A stretch of DNA of 64,000 nucleotides from SZUA-38 sp965212525 (GTDB lineage Bacteria > Pseudomonadota > Gammaproteobacteria > Xanthomonadales > SZUA-38): the NCBI GenBank assembly GCA_965212525.1, contig CBDBVC010000036.1, positions 1 through 64,000 of the forward strand, read 5' to 3'. A program made the position numbers and the translations under genes. Below are positions 46,517-54,499 of this stretch, in pieces. The notes beneath the pieces are model-generated. The model had not been told where the DNA came from. It did no database searches and was given only the letters and a program-made list of their open reading frames with translations. Numbering within the stretch: the stretch's first letter is position 1; each line of letters begins with the position of its first letter.

Positions 46517-47257
46517 TTAATTCTTCCCTGCACGATATGCTTCAATATCGTTCTTTATGACATCTGAGGGAGGATTTAACCAGCCAAAGCAGTTAAATAG
46601 CCACTCAATCCAGCCTAGGGTGATCTTAACAGGCGTGGCTAATAGATCTTCGATATGGATTTCCTGCTTTCGGTAAATTCTGTTTTCAGATGCCGCGCAA
46701 TAATCTTGGCAAAATCGATTCCGATCAGTCGTAAGAACGAAGTATTGGATGTTCTCTAGCGATAAGTCTAAAACAACCCTTTCCTCATAAACACCTGCTG
46801 CTGCTAACCTGGCGAGCAGCTCGATTATTTCTGTGATTGTATAGACCACGTTCAACGTAGAGAGAAAACCAGGTACGTTGTCTAAATCGACTTCTCTTAA
46901 GTGCCTTAAGTGATACTTAGTGTTGTAAAGAAGATCTTTATGCCAAGATTTCTGAGTTTCTGAAACACTGAACAGATGGATAAATTGAGTACTTTGGTAA
47001 AAACGCCAATACTCGGTATGACGAGAATCGTAATCACACCAGCTGCCAACCCAGTTTGAGCCTACACCAGTTTCACCATGTTGGTGGCTGATATGCGGGT
47101 AATACCAACCACGCATTCGTACCTGGTTCCGTTCAATGATGGACATGCATTCTGCCAATGATGAGATGCGGTCAGAATCATGGACAACGGGACGAAAGTT
47201 CACCCTCCAATGTGGCATACCCTTGATCTGTACTGGAAGATCAATGGAACTAGTCAT
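46517..47257 (-). CDS. Unknown protein paired with AlbA_2 protein
   Basis: A 246-residue, probably cytosolic protein rich in aromatic residues (MRGWYYPHISHQHGETGVGSNWVGSWCDY). No family recognised. Its start overlaps the stop of the upstream AlbA_2 gene (ATGA at 47254), so the two are made together. Candidate partner or effector of a two-gene defence-like unit; this is inferred from context only. Confidence 0.7.
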   Translation of the reverse strand: MTSSIDLPVQIKGMPHWRVNFRPVVHDSDRISSLAECMSIIERNQVRMRGWYYPHISHQHGETGVGSNWVGSWCDYDSRHTEYWRFYQSTQFIHLFSVSETQKSWHKDLLYNTKYHLRHLREVDLDNVPGFLSTLNVVYTITEIIELLARLAAAGVYEERVVLDLSLENIQYFVLTTDRNRFCQDYCAASENRIYRKQEIHIEDLLATPVKITLGWIEWLFNCFGWLNPPSDVIKNDIEAYRAGKN

Positions 47258-47892
47258 AATCCTTCTAACTCGTGATCAAGAATTTCATCAACATTCTGTC
47301 TTTGTTCGCTAGCTAATCCAATACGGCTCGAAATTTCGATAATTTCTCGTGCTCGTTTTTCTGCTGCCAACTCAATGAGATCACGTATTTCATTGGCATC
47401 TTGGACTTTCTTGGTCTGAGGTTTACCTGGTGGCCTAATAAGAACATCTCCTTTAGAAAACGCACGTATATCATCGGGAGAGTTGCGACAGCAAATACAG
47501 GGTAGGTGTGAGAATTCAGATACTTGTATGGCTAAGTATTGTGTAGAATCTCGGTAACAAACCACTACGACATCGAGTTCAAGTGGAACAGATGCGTACT
47601 TCGCAATGAAATCAGAAATATCATCATAATCGTAAGTAGATAGATGCTCTTGATTAACTCCTGTGAGATCCCAATTGTCTCCTCGTTCAGAGACGCCGAC
47701 AATAATGACACCACCATCTCTGAGGTTGGACATTGCCATAGAAGTACGCGTTATATGCCACTTTAATGCGTCCCAAGGGGCCGATTCTTTGAAATCAATG
47801 CTTTGATGTTCCTGGCAACGATCTAAATAACCATGCACACGTTCATGGAGTCTTTGGTGACCCGGCATATCCGAATAAGGAAGTGCACTCAT
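47254..47892 (-). CDS. AlbA_2 (Schlafen-type) domain protein
   Basis: The 212-residue protein carries the AlbA_2/divergent AAA_4 fold: the EHQSIDFKES motif with conserved Glu, WDALKWHITRTSMAMSNLRDGGVIIVGVSERG (the N.dGG.iviGv core), then a long beta/alpha half and a C-terminal helix (LAAEKRAREIIEIS). Such domains occur in Schlafen-like proteins and regulators that bind nucleic acids or nucleotides, and in several anti-phage systems. The overlapping downstream partner suggests a dedicated two-component unit in the island. Confidence 0.75.
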   Translation of the reverse strand: MSALPYSDMPGHQRLHERVHGYLDRCQEHQSIDFKESAPWDALKWHITRTSMAMSNLRDGGVIIVGVSERGDNWDLTGVNQEHLSTYDYDDISDFIAKYASVPLELDVVVVCYRDSTQYLAIQVSEFSHLPCICCRNSPDDIRAFSKGDVLIRPPGKPQTKKVQDANEIRDLIELAAEKRAREIIEISSRIGLASEQRQNVDEILDHELEGL

Positions 47893-48239
47893 AATGTTTT
47901 CAAATCAAAATGGAGATTTATAAGATGTCCTTAGACTAGGATGGGAGCTGTACCGAAATATGTCAATCTCAAATGTCCACACGATAATTTGACCTTCTCT
48001 CGACAGTTCTTAAGACAGCAACCCTGAAAAGCATGTTGCGAAAGTGGATCAATCGTGTCACGCTTGGTAGAACGGTCTGCAGTTCACCGAGACTCTCCGG
48101 CTTTCAACAATGAAAGTTCGCTAAACCTGCATCATTTAACACGAATTCAAACGTTTGCTTTTTTGTAAATGGCACGAATTCAGAAGCGGAGATACTGATA
48201 GCGGAAAACAGCATTGTGCCCTGAACAAAGGAGGCAAAC
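47893..48239. other. Gene-free intergenic region
   Basis: About 347 bases between divergent genes. It holds a CACGAATTCA direct repeat (about 48140 and 48174) and presumably both promoters; no gene is supported. Confidence 0.55.
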
Positions 48240-49160
48240 ATGTCTCGTGACGTAATACCGTACAACCACCCAGATATATCATCACTATCAAAGTCACTCA
48301 GAAAATCATTTGCTCACTATGGATCTAAGATCAAGCAATCCGAAATGCTGAATGTCTTGTCAAAAGCCATCGGTGCTCAAAATTATCAAGCATTTCGTTC
48401 TTACCAGCCGTTACTCCAAGGTGATTCAAGATTCATCGATCTATCGATAGCACAGAGTTCAACACAAGAGCATTTTGTGCGAGATGCTGAAGGCAATTGG
48501 TTGGATCGAAGTAAAGATGTTGTAAATAGGGTCATGTTCAGCATGATCGTCACTCTTGATATCGGCCCTATCAAAGCTCGAGTACTCGTTTTCGCATCTG
48601 CTGATGGCAGTTTTGATGCTGATTACAAACCAGACTATGAGTTGATTCAAAGCAGGGTACTCTCCAAATTTGGCGAGCAAATAGCAGATCAAACGATTGA
48701 TTTGCACAATCAGATCGACCTTTCCATCGATCTTGAAAACAGAGGATCTACCAAATCACTTGTTGGTAGTTCTCATTTGATCAAGGTGTCAATTCCTCAA
48801 TTCGCCAAAATTCATTCCCATTGCATCGAGATCAATGCAAGCATAGATGCCAGTGCTGATTGCCTGAAATATTTGTCATCATTGGCGAAGGAACCCGAAT
48901 CGGTTCGGTCTCAAGAGAAACAAACTATTGAAGCTCTAGAATTCATTGCTGAGATTGTCGATTGCTCTGGGGAGTTACACTTGTATGCATGGTACAGAGA
49001 AAAGTTTTCCTTGATCAAACGGTTTTTTCGAAATTGTGTTGAAAACAAATCCATCGATGAAATTGAACACCAACTGGTCAAGACAAGCTTATATGTATTT
49101 TCAGCTCCCAGAGTTTGGCGCCGGCGACCAGAGAAGCAATGGAGCCAAATCACAAACTAA
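48240..49160 (+). CDS. Unknown protein with N-terminal segment found in plasmid/island proteins
   Basis: The 306-residue protein starts after a strong AAAGGAGGCAAAC box. Residues 14-55 (SLSKSLRKSFAHYG, KQSEMLNVLSKAIGAQNYQAF) resemble the short helical segment shared by many plasmid and island proteins (pattern LR..L...G..ISHSEALELLA..LGY..WN.L). The rest is not recognised and has no membrane segment. It faces away from the AlbA_2 pair. Confidence 0.65.
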   Translation: MSRDVIPYNHPDISSLSKSLRKSFAHYGSKIKQSEMLNVLSKAIGAQNYQAFRSYQPLLQGDSRFIDLSIAQSSTQEHFVRDAEGNWLDRSKDVVNRVMFSMIVTLDIGPIKARVLVFASADGSFDADYKPDYELIQSRVLSKFGEQIADQTIDLHNQIDLSIDLENRGSTKSLVGSSHLIKVSIPQFAKIHSHCIEINASIDASADCLKYLSSLAKEPESVRSQEKQTIEALEFIAEIVDCSGELHLYAWYREKFSLIKRFFRNCVENKSIDEIEHQLVKTSLYVFSAPRVWRRRPEKQWSQITN

Positions 49161-49366
49161 TTGACAAAATTTTTCGTAGGAAATGAATAACGGTCGCCTA
49201 CAGCTGCAATCTGATTCTTGATTAGGATTGAATGATTCAATACGGTCAACCAAAGACTGATAGGATCTCGCACAGCTCATCTCGTTCTCTGAGGCGTAGT
49301 GTTCACGAGGAAATTGCAACCATTTCGGAGTGATAAGCGCCCCCTTGTCAGCAACTTCTATCAGCT

Positions 49367-49703
49367 TCAGTTCTCGGCCAGAGACACTACATGATCCTTC
49401 TCTATGCTTCCTGTTGTACCTCGACACGGGGCATTCAGATCGGACCGGTAGTGACCCTCCTTCATCAGTGATTTGATAGCATGAAATCGGCGTTGACCGG
49501 CAACGATGTGTTCATTTTCAACCAGAGTGATTGGATTGATCAGTCCAATCGACCGAATGCTGGCCACAAGTGAATCAAACTATGGATCGTCTTTGGGTTT
49601 GTAGCCCTTCCGCATGTTTGCAGGTGAAAGCTTCAGGCCCTTTACCGACTGCTCGAAGAACGCGGGTTGGTGGAATGATTCTGTGATAGTTTTTTTCTGA
49701 CAT
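49367..49703 (-). pseudogene. ParB-like partition protein, inactivated and truncated
   Basis: A strong AGGAGG box precedes ATG 49703. The ParB N-terminal pattern (VKGLKLSPANMRKGY, then SIRSIGLINPITLV, the catalytic-loop motif EHIVAGQRRFHAIKSL and DHVVSLAEN) is spread over broken frames. There is an extra A in the run after the fourth codon, an in-frame TAG at the position where CAG (DDPQFDSLV) would be expected, and a stop after SLAEN, so the C-terminal two thirds is lost. It was probably a partition or transcription factor of an ancestral plasmid or integrative element. Confidence 0.75.
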
Positions 49704-49768
49704 GGGTTTTCCTCCTGTGGAATGGGTTTGCATAAATGCAAACCCTGCTTCCGGCTGAAGATCAGGTA

Positions 49769-49844
49769 GCAAGAATCAGGGCAGGGGGTCCGCCCAGGCT
49801 GCACAAGCGCAGCGCGGAAGCTAGGGGGATGTCTTGATTCTTGC
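49769..49844. repeat. GC-rich dyad upstream of the parB-like remnant
   Basis: GCAAGAATCA (49769) is inverted as TGATTCTTGC (49835). Between them is a very GC-rich block with GGGGGTCCGCCC and GCGCAGCGC. It stands out against the AT-rich surroundings and could be a parS, oriT or regulatory site. No known family matched. Confidence 0.55.
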
Positions 49845-49883
49845 GAGGGCGAAGCCCTACTATGGGTTCAGAAAGTTAGGGGA

Positions 49884-50441
49884 ATGAATAATGTGAAAGC
49901 ATTAAAGTATGTCGGTGTTGTGCTCTTGATAGGGGCTGCATTCGTGCTCGGTCGCAATTTTGATTCATTATTCACCAAAACTGTGGATGTAGATCAGATC
50001 GTAATTGATCAGGAATGGCATGACTGGGAAGTTCATCGCGATAGATCAGACAGGCCAGTAACGATTCAGCTGTTCATCAGGAACCAGTCCAAAACCCTGA
50101 TCGATAGTACAGTGCGGTTCAAGGTTGAGCTTGATTCATCAGCATTGGAAGCCAAGTTCATTGATGCGTTAATTAGCATTACCGATGAATTTCGCTTTCT
50201 AGAAAATCATGGTGGAAATCCTAGAAGTAAAGCAATTGCATCATACGTAAAACGAGGTAAAACATTGGCCGATGGCGATGATCATGAACCCATATTGAAC
50301 CCGGATCTGGAAAATTACACGACAGTCATCAGCTCATATGTACATCTTCGGCCCGGAGAGTCCACAAAACTGGAGTTTGAGGCCGTGATACCGCCAGCGC
50401 ACAGAGGACACGCACTATCAATTAGTCTAATTGATAGCTGA
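49884..50441 (+). CDS. Membrane-anchored protein of unknown function
   Basis: A 185-residue protein with one N-terminal membrane helix (YVGVVLLIGAAFVLG) and a mainly beta extracytoplasmic domain (VTIQLFIRNQSKTLIDSTVRFKVELD, then ending ESTKLEFEAVIPPAHRGHALS). The domain looks like an immunoglobulin-type sandwich. It is followed 11 bases later by a small membrane protein and probably forms an operon with it. Confidence 0.6.
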   Translation: MNNVKALKYVGVVLLIGAAFVLGRNFDSLFTKTVDVDQIVIDQEWHDWEVHRDRSDRPVTIQLFIRNQSKTLIDSTVRFKVELDSSALEAKFIDALISITDEFRFLENHGGNPRSKAIASYVKRGKTLADGDDHEPILNPDLENYTTVISSYVHLRPGESTKLEFEAVIPPAHRGHALSISLIDS

Positions 50442-50452
50442 AGATTGGATAG

Positions 50453-50686
50453 ATGAGAGACATCATACGAAATATCCTGCTCAGCATAACCGTGGGTGTG
50501 ATCTCGGGCATTGCTGCCTTCTTGTTTATCGCATTCATACTTCACACATTGCCTATGAGATCTGGATCGATCGATGCGAAGTTTGGGGATTCCTTGATTG
50601 CTGTATTAGGCACGCTGATTGTCACTGGACTTGTGACTATCAAAACGTTCTTTCACCTTAGAAATAGACCAGATAGTCAGGCCTGA
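50453..50686 (+). CDS. Small two-helix membrane protein
   Basis: A 77-residue protein with two hydrophobic helices (ILLSITVGVISGIAAFLFIA and LIAVLGTLIVTGLVTI) and a basic C-terminus. No family recognised. Its position 11 bases after a membrane-anchored protein suggests the two are a complex. Confidence 0.65.
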   Translation: MRDIIRNILLSITVGVISGIAAFLFIAFILHTLPMRSGSIDAKFGDSLIAVLGTLIVTGLVTIKTFFHLRNRPDSQA

Positions 50687-50733
50687 CACATGTCTCTAAG
50701 TCACCATCACTTTCAACAATCCATGACAGTTTC

Positions 50734-51558
50734 ATGAAGATCAATAACAAATATTTGCCAGCAGGGTTTCTTATCCTTGTGCTTCGATTCACCTCGGTGA
50801 CTGCTCAAGAGATTGGTTATCCGGTTCAATCGAATCTGCATAACCAGGATGAGAATTCAGAATACGGTCGATCGAGTTCGATCCTTGTCGACTGCGAAGC
50901 TTCCAAATATGGCGATAAGCAGTCGGTGACAGGGATACGATGTAGTTTCGCCCAGGTATTCATCAAGCATGTTCTGGATCCAGCTGAACTGAATGCAACG
51001 ATTGAACGGAAGAGGCAGTGGCATCACGATGAATTTAAAGACATGTCAGAAGAGGACTACGATATGTTGAAGGAAATGGTTTGTTATGACGACATGGTGG
51101 CCCGTGCGAGTGAAGAAGAAGTAATTGAATCCTATCAGAGAACAATGGGCCCGAATAGTGAACCGCTCATAGGTCTATCCAAAGAGATCTGTGGAACGGA
51201 TTCAATCGAAGAAATCAAGCGTATCACATTGGAGATGATGGTATTGACCAATCAATGGTCAACCAAGAAGTGCAAGGTATGGAAGAACAACTGGACAGAA
51301 GAGTTTACGTTGCAAGAATCGGCTGATGGTAAATATTGGTATGCTAATCCTGAACCATCGGGCACCTGTCAAATCGTTAATTTGTCTGCACTGAAGCGAT
51401 CTGAGGATGGTGTGTTCTGGAACTATGAATCAAAAAGACTCGTATTGAGTCCTGATGCTGAATCACCACTGTCTTGTAGATCTCTACAGAAAAATCCCAT
51501 GAGATATGGACCCGTGGCTAAATCTGTGTTCATGGATTGTCGAGAACTTGTGCATTGA
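50734..51558 (+). CDS. Exported protein of unknown function
   Basis: A 274-residue protein with a Sec signal peptide (PAGFLILVLRFTSVTAQE) and many cysteines in the mature part, suggesting disulphides in the periplasm. The middle is strongly acidic-helical (EEDYDMLKEMVCYDD). No family recognised. It belongs to the run of same-strand envelope genes ending at 52673. Confidence 0.6.
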   Translation: MKINNKYLPAGFLILVLRFTSVTAQEIGYPVQSNLHNQDENSEYGRSSSILVDCEASKYGDKQSVTGIRCSFAQVFIKHVLDPAELNATIERKRQWHHDEFKDMSEEDYDMLKEMVCYDDMVARASEEEVIESYQRTMGPNSEPLIGLSKEICGTDSIEEIKRITLEMMVLTNQWSTKKCKVWKNNWTEEFTLQESADGKYWYANPEPSGTCQIVNLSALKRSEDGVFWNYESKRLVLSPDAESPLSCRSLQKNPMRYGPVAKSVFMDCRELVH

Positions 51559-51611
51559 TTGTGGAGACTAGTCAAAAGACTAGGATCCGTATACTATCAA
51601 GTAGATTGATA

Positions 51612-52673
51612 ATGAGAACATCAACAATGTCTAGATACAGTTTGAACCTATTTGCGATACTATTTTTTGGCTGCACATCTTTTAGTTCAATCATTGCGGG
51701 AAATTTACTTACAACAGAAAATTGTACCGCTGCTCTCGTATCAGACAACTACGATGTGTATTATGCCGAAGAGAAGTTGTATTTATTTGAGTTATACGAT
51801 GAAGCAAGCCTCTATCGACGTACCACTACTGACTCAAAAGCAAACTATCTAGGATCATATGGGGAAGCGGGTCATGATTACAGTCGACATAAACGATCCA
51901 GGGAGCATATGGTCGCTGTACGAAATAGATTCAGATCAAATACTAATGTTCAGCAGATTGCATGGAATAGGTTAGAGGACAATGCAACTGAAGCGTATAT
52001 TAATTGCATCAATGCAAAGGCGGCGGCAAATGGGCACGAGGGCCTCTTAATGGAGGCTGTTGATGTTACAGATACTAATTTTGTCATGTATATAAGGAGT
52101 ATGAGAAAAGGAATAAAATCCGCTACATACAAATTTCAAATTGATAATGGATCTGTAACCATTGACAACAATGATGTTACCAATTTCGAAATTTCTTTAA
52201 CAGGATATGATGAGTACACAATCACTGTAGCTCGTGGATTGGACGTGAGTAAGCCAACAATTATTACATCTGACTTTGGGGAACATTTATCAGTTCAACC
52301 TCCAAATCAACCTGTAAATTTAAAATTTGAAGAACATTCATTTGCAATTGAGTTTCAGCGTGATGCCGGATTAACTGAACGTTTTGAGAACGAGACCGAA
52401 TGCGTTGATGTCAATACAACCGCGAAACTTATGCATCTTGACTATATAAATATCAATTCCATAAAACCGGAATCTTCAGGAATCAGAACAGGCCCAAGAA
52501 ACTCGGCCGGCAAATTGTATCAGATATCTGGTGGTGGAAGATCACACATTTTGGAGAAGACTGTCACTAATTTAGGGTTCTGTATATCAATCAGCGCTCA
52601 TACTAATCATTTGCAGACATTAACAGTATCCGGTCGCGGTGTGAAATTAGTAAGTACAAAAAATAGTAAGTAG
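51612..52673 (+). CDS. Exported protein of unknown function
   Basis: The frame from MRTSTMSRYSLNL gives a 353-residue protein with a signal peptide (LFAILFFGCTSFSSIIAG) and a beta-rich mature part including GYDEYTITVARGLDV. A cysteine in the signal region (FFGC) could make it a lipoprotein, but the lipobox is poor. It may be co-transcribed with the previous gene (53-base gap), and a strong terminator follows at once. Confidence 0.6.
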   Translation: MRTSTMSRYSLNLFAILFFGCTSFSSIIAGNLLTTENCTAALVSDNYDVYYAEEKLYLFELYDEASLYRRTTTDSKANYLGSYGEAGHDYSRHKRSREHMVAVRNRFRSNTNVQQIAWNRLEDNATEAYINCINAKAAANGHEGLLMEAVDVTDTNFVMYIRSMRKGIKSATYKFQIDNGSVTIDNNDVTNFEISLTGYDEYTITVARGLDVSKPTIITSDFGEHLSVQPPNQPVNLKFEEHSFAIEFQRDAGLTERFENETECVDVNTTAKLMHLDYININSIKPESSGIRTGPRNSAGKLYQISGGGRSHILEKTVTNLGFCISISAHTNHLQTLTVSGRGVKLVSTKNSK

Positions 52674-52700
52674 AGCACGGGTGGCGTTACACCCGTGCTC
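52673..52700 (+). terminator. Rho-independent terminator
   Basis: GAGCACGGGTG pairs with CACCCGTGCTC around a 6-base loop, then TTT. The stem begins in the stop codon of the preceding gene. Confidence 0.8.
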
Positions 52701-52964
52701 TTTAGGGAAGGGGGGTGGTGCCCCACGACCCCAGTGTCAACGTCTGTACTGGGGGAGTACCCACCAGCAGTTTGATGTCTGCTGGCTGTCCATCGCTAAC
52801 TGCATGGTCCTCACAACACCAGGTGGTTCGCATGCCATTCCATTGTATCCTGTCCCCGTGAGAATTGTGACACCTTGCAAGTAACAAGTCTGAAATTTCC
52901 TACAATTTCCTGATCCACTCAATGGTAAGATGCCGCCTATCACTCACACTGAAAAGGAATTCAG

Positions 52965-53130
52965 ATGCTCATCCTGACACGCAGAAACAGCGAACGAATC
53001 CATCAAAATCGGGGACAATATTGAGTTGGCAGTACTTGAGATCAAGGGCAACCATGTTCGTCTTGGTGTGAAGGCGCCGAAAGACATATCCGTGGATCGA
53101 TCAGAGATTCGCGCGCGCAAGAAATCCTGA
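52965..53130 (+). pseudogene. csrA: CsrA/RsmA homologue, frameshifted
   Basis: The frame starting ATG 52965 reads MLILTRR, and a second frame continues ESIKIGDNIELAVLEIKGN, HVRLGVKAPKD and ISVDRSEIRARKKS, which is CsrA to its end. The RNA-binding ends are conserved (LTRR near the start; VDRSEI at the other). One extra base between 52985 and 53000 separates the halves; correcting it gives a 54-residue protein. AAGGA lies 6 bases before the ATG. Either a second, inactivated csrA on the island, or a sequencing error in a working accessory copy. Confidence 0.8.
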
Positions 53131-53131
53131 C

Positions 53132-53216
53132 ACAAAAAAAACCGCGCTCGTCTGGACTAGGTGCGTTCTACTACTTTCCAATGGTGGTAGAAAAAATCGT
53201 TTGCATGAGCGCGGTT
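53132..53216 (-). terminator. Long composite hairpin, terminator for the leftward DUF4238 gene
   Basis: The outer stem AACCGCGCTC (53140) pairs with GAGCGCGGTT (53207). An inner stem TTCTACTAC pairs with GTGGTAGAA with one wobble. On the minus strand a run of eight T follows the stem. The stem is longer than needed for termination. Confidence 0.7.
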
Positions 53217-53257
53217 GATATTTATGATACACCATACGTAGGTAGTTGATCATTAAT

Positions 53258-54298
53258 CTAGATTTCAGATCGAGTTTTTTTATCTTCCTTATTATGTTTG
53301 CCATTGTTATCTGGGCAGTCAATTTCCGATATTGAATTTTTTTTGACTTTATTGAGCCAACCAGGAGCTAAATTAAGTGTTGTCGACACTTCATCTAAGG
53401 GTAGTTCATGAAACGATTTCCAGTAGCTTTCCTGCCGTACGTACTCGTCAGCGTCAATTGTTCTAGGCCTAATTTGTTCCAGGCAGTCATCTGGGCGTTT
53501 AGCAAATAGAGCCAAATGTCCCGAGTCAGCGATTCGTTTATTGAATCGTTTCAAATTTTCTGCGGAGATTTGAGAATAACGCTTAGGAGGTCGCCTGGTA
53601 CCAATCTTTGCATAGAGAATATGAGTTGGACTTATAGGTAAAAACACCTCAGGGTCTTTAGGATTGCTTATTGCCGGTTCATCTGACAAATAGAAGTTTT
53701 GACCTGGAGGCGCTCTCAGAATGGTCCACCTATGAGTAAGCATCATATTTTTGAAATTTCCTACCTCATTTCGAACAAATCCTAGCCATCCTGCAGGACC
53801 AATGTCAGCAGTAATACTGGATTCACCAGTAACTGAATTTGTGTATGCCCTTATTGGATGATCAGGATCATAGACAGGAGAAACAGTAGGTATCTGGTCT
53901 GTATTAGACTGCTTTTCTATTACATTTCTTATGAATGGCACGAAGTCATTGCGCATAATCTTCGTGATTTTTTCGAAACCTTTAGGTGTACGCATCAGTT
54001 GTAGTGCGAAGAATGCCACAAGTTTTTGCCAAGATTCCCGAGTCAAGCGGCCACCAGTAATAGCAGCGTCAATCACAGGAGCAGCATCCGTTTCGATTTT
54101 ACCGTTGATATCCTCTTCAAAACCGTCCTGACCATAAAATTTAGGGCGTGATGCAGCAACGGATACTGCGACTTTTCTCCATACAGGAACAGTTTTATGG
54201 CTTACTAAAGTCCTATATCTCCAGACTTCACCGTTTTCGTCGGCCCACCTTTTTAGAAGTAGCCTAGGAACATAGTGCTGATTGTATGCCTTACCCAT
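53258..54298 (-). CDS. DUF4238 family protein
   Basis: The 346-residue protein fits DUF4238: an N-terminal NQHYVPRLLLKRWAD, then WRYRTL, a middle block (LVAFFALQLMRTPKG), NFYLSDEPAI and LPISPTHILYAKIG. The family is scattered in mobile and defence-rich DNA of bacteria and has no known function, though the conserved HYVPR and SDEP motifs look like a catalytic or binding pocket. It is transcribed alone towards the long hairpin. Confidence 0.8.
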   Translation of the reverse strand: MGKAYNQHYVPRLLLKRWADENGEVWRYRTLVSHKTVPVWRKVAVSVAASRPKFYGQDGFEEDINGKIETDAAPVIDAAITGGRLTRESWQKLVAFFALQLMRTPKGFEKITKIMRNDFVPFIRNVIEKQSNTDQIPTVSPVYDPDHPIRAYTNSVTGESSITADIGPAGWLGFVRNEVGNFKNMMLTHRWTILRAPPGQNFYLSDEPAISNPKDPEVFLPISPTHILYAKIGTRRPPKRYSQISAENLKRFNKRIADSGHLALFAKRPDDCLEQIRPRTIDADEYVRQESYWKSFHELPLDEVSTTLNLAPGWLNKVKKNSISEIDCPDNNGKHNKEDKKTRSEI

Positions 54299-54499
54299 GA
54301 TTTTTGAGAGTCAATTTAGGGGGTTACTATGAATACGCCAATTGAATTTAACATAACATGACTTATACGCACTAACATTGTAAGTGCTATTTAGTAATGT
54401 CCGGTTTGTCACAGTTAGAAATGTCATTATAGCGCACTCTCCAGGGCCACATCACCGGATGTGGATATGACTTAAAAAGTCGTCTGGAGGATGCACCAT

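Noticed and set aside
53132..53216. The long hairpin as an integron attC site
   Set aside because: It lacks the conserved GTTRRRY core sites, and no integron integrase is present.
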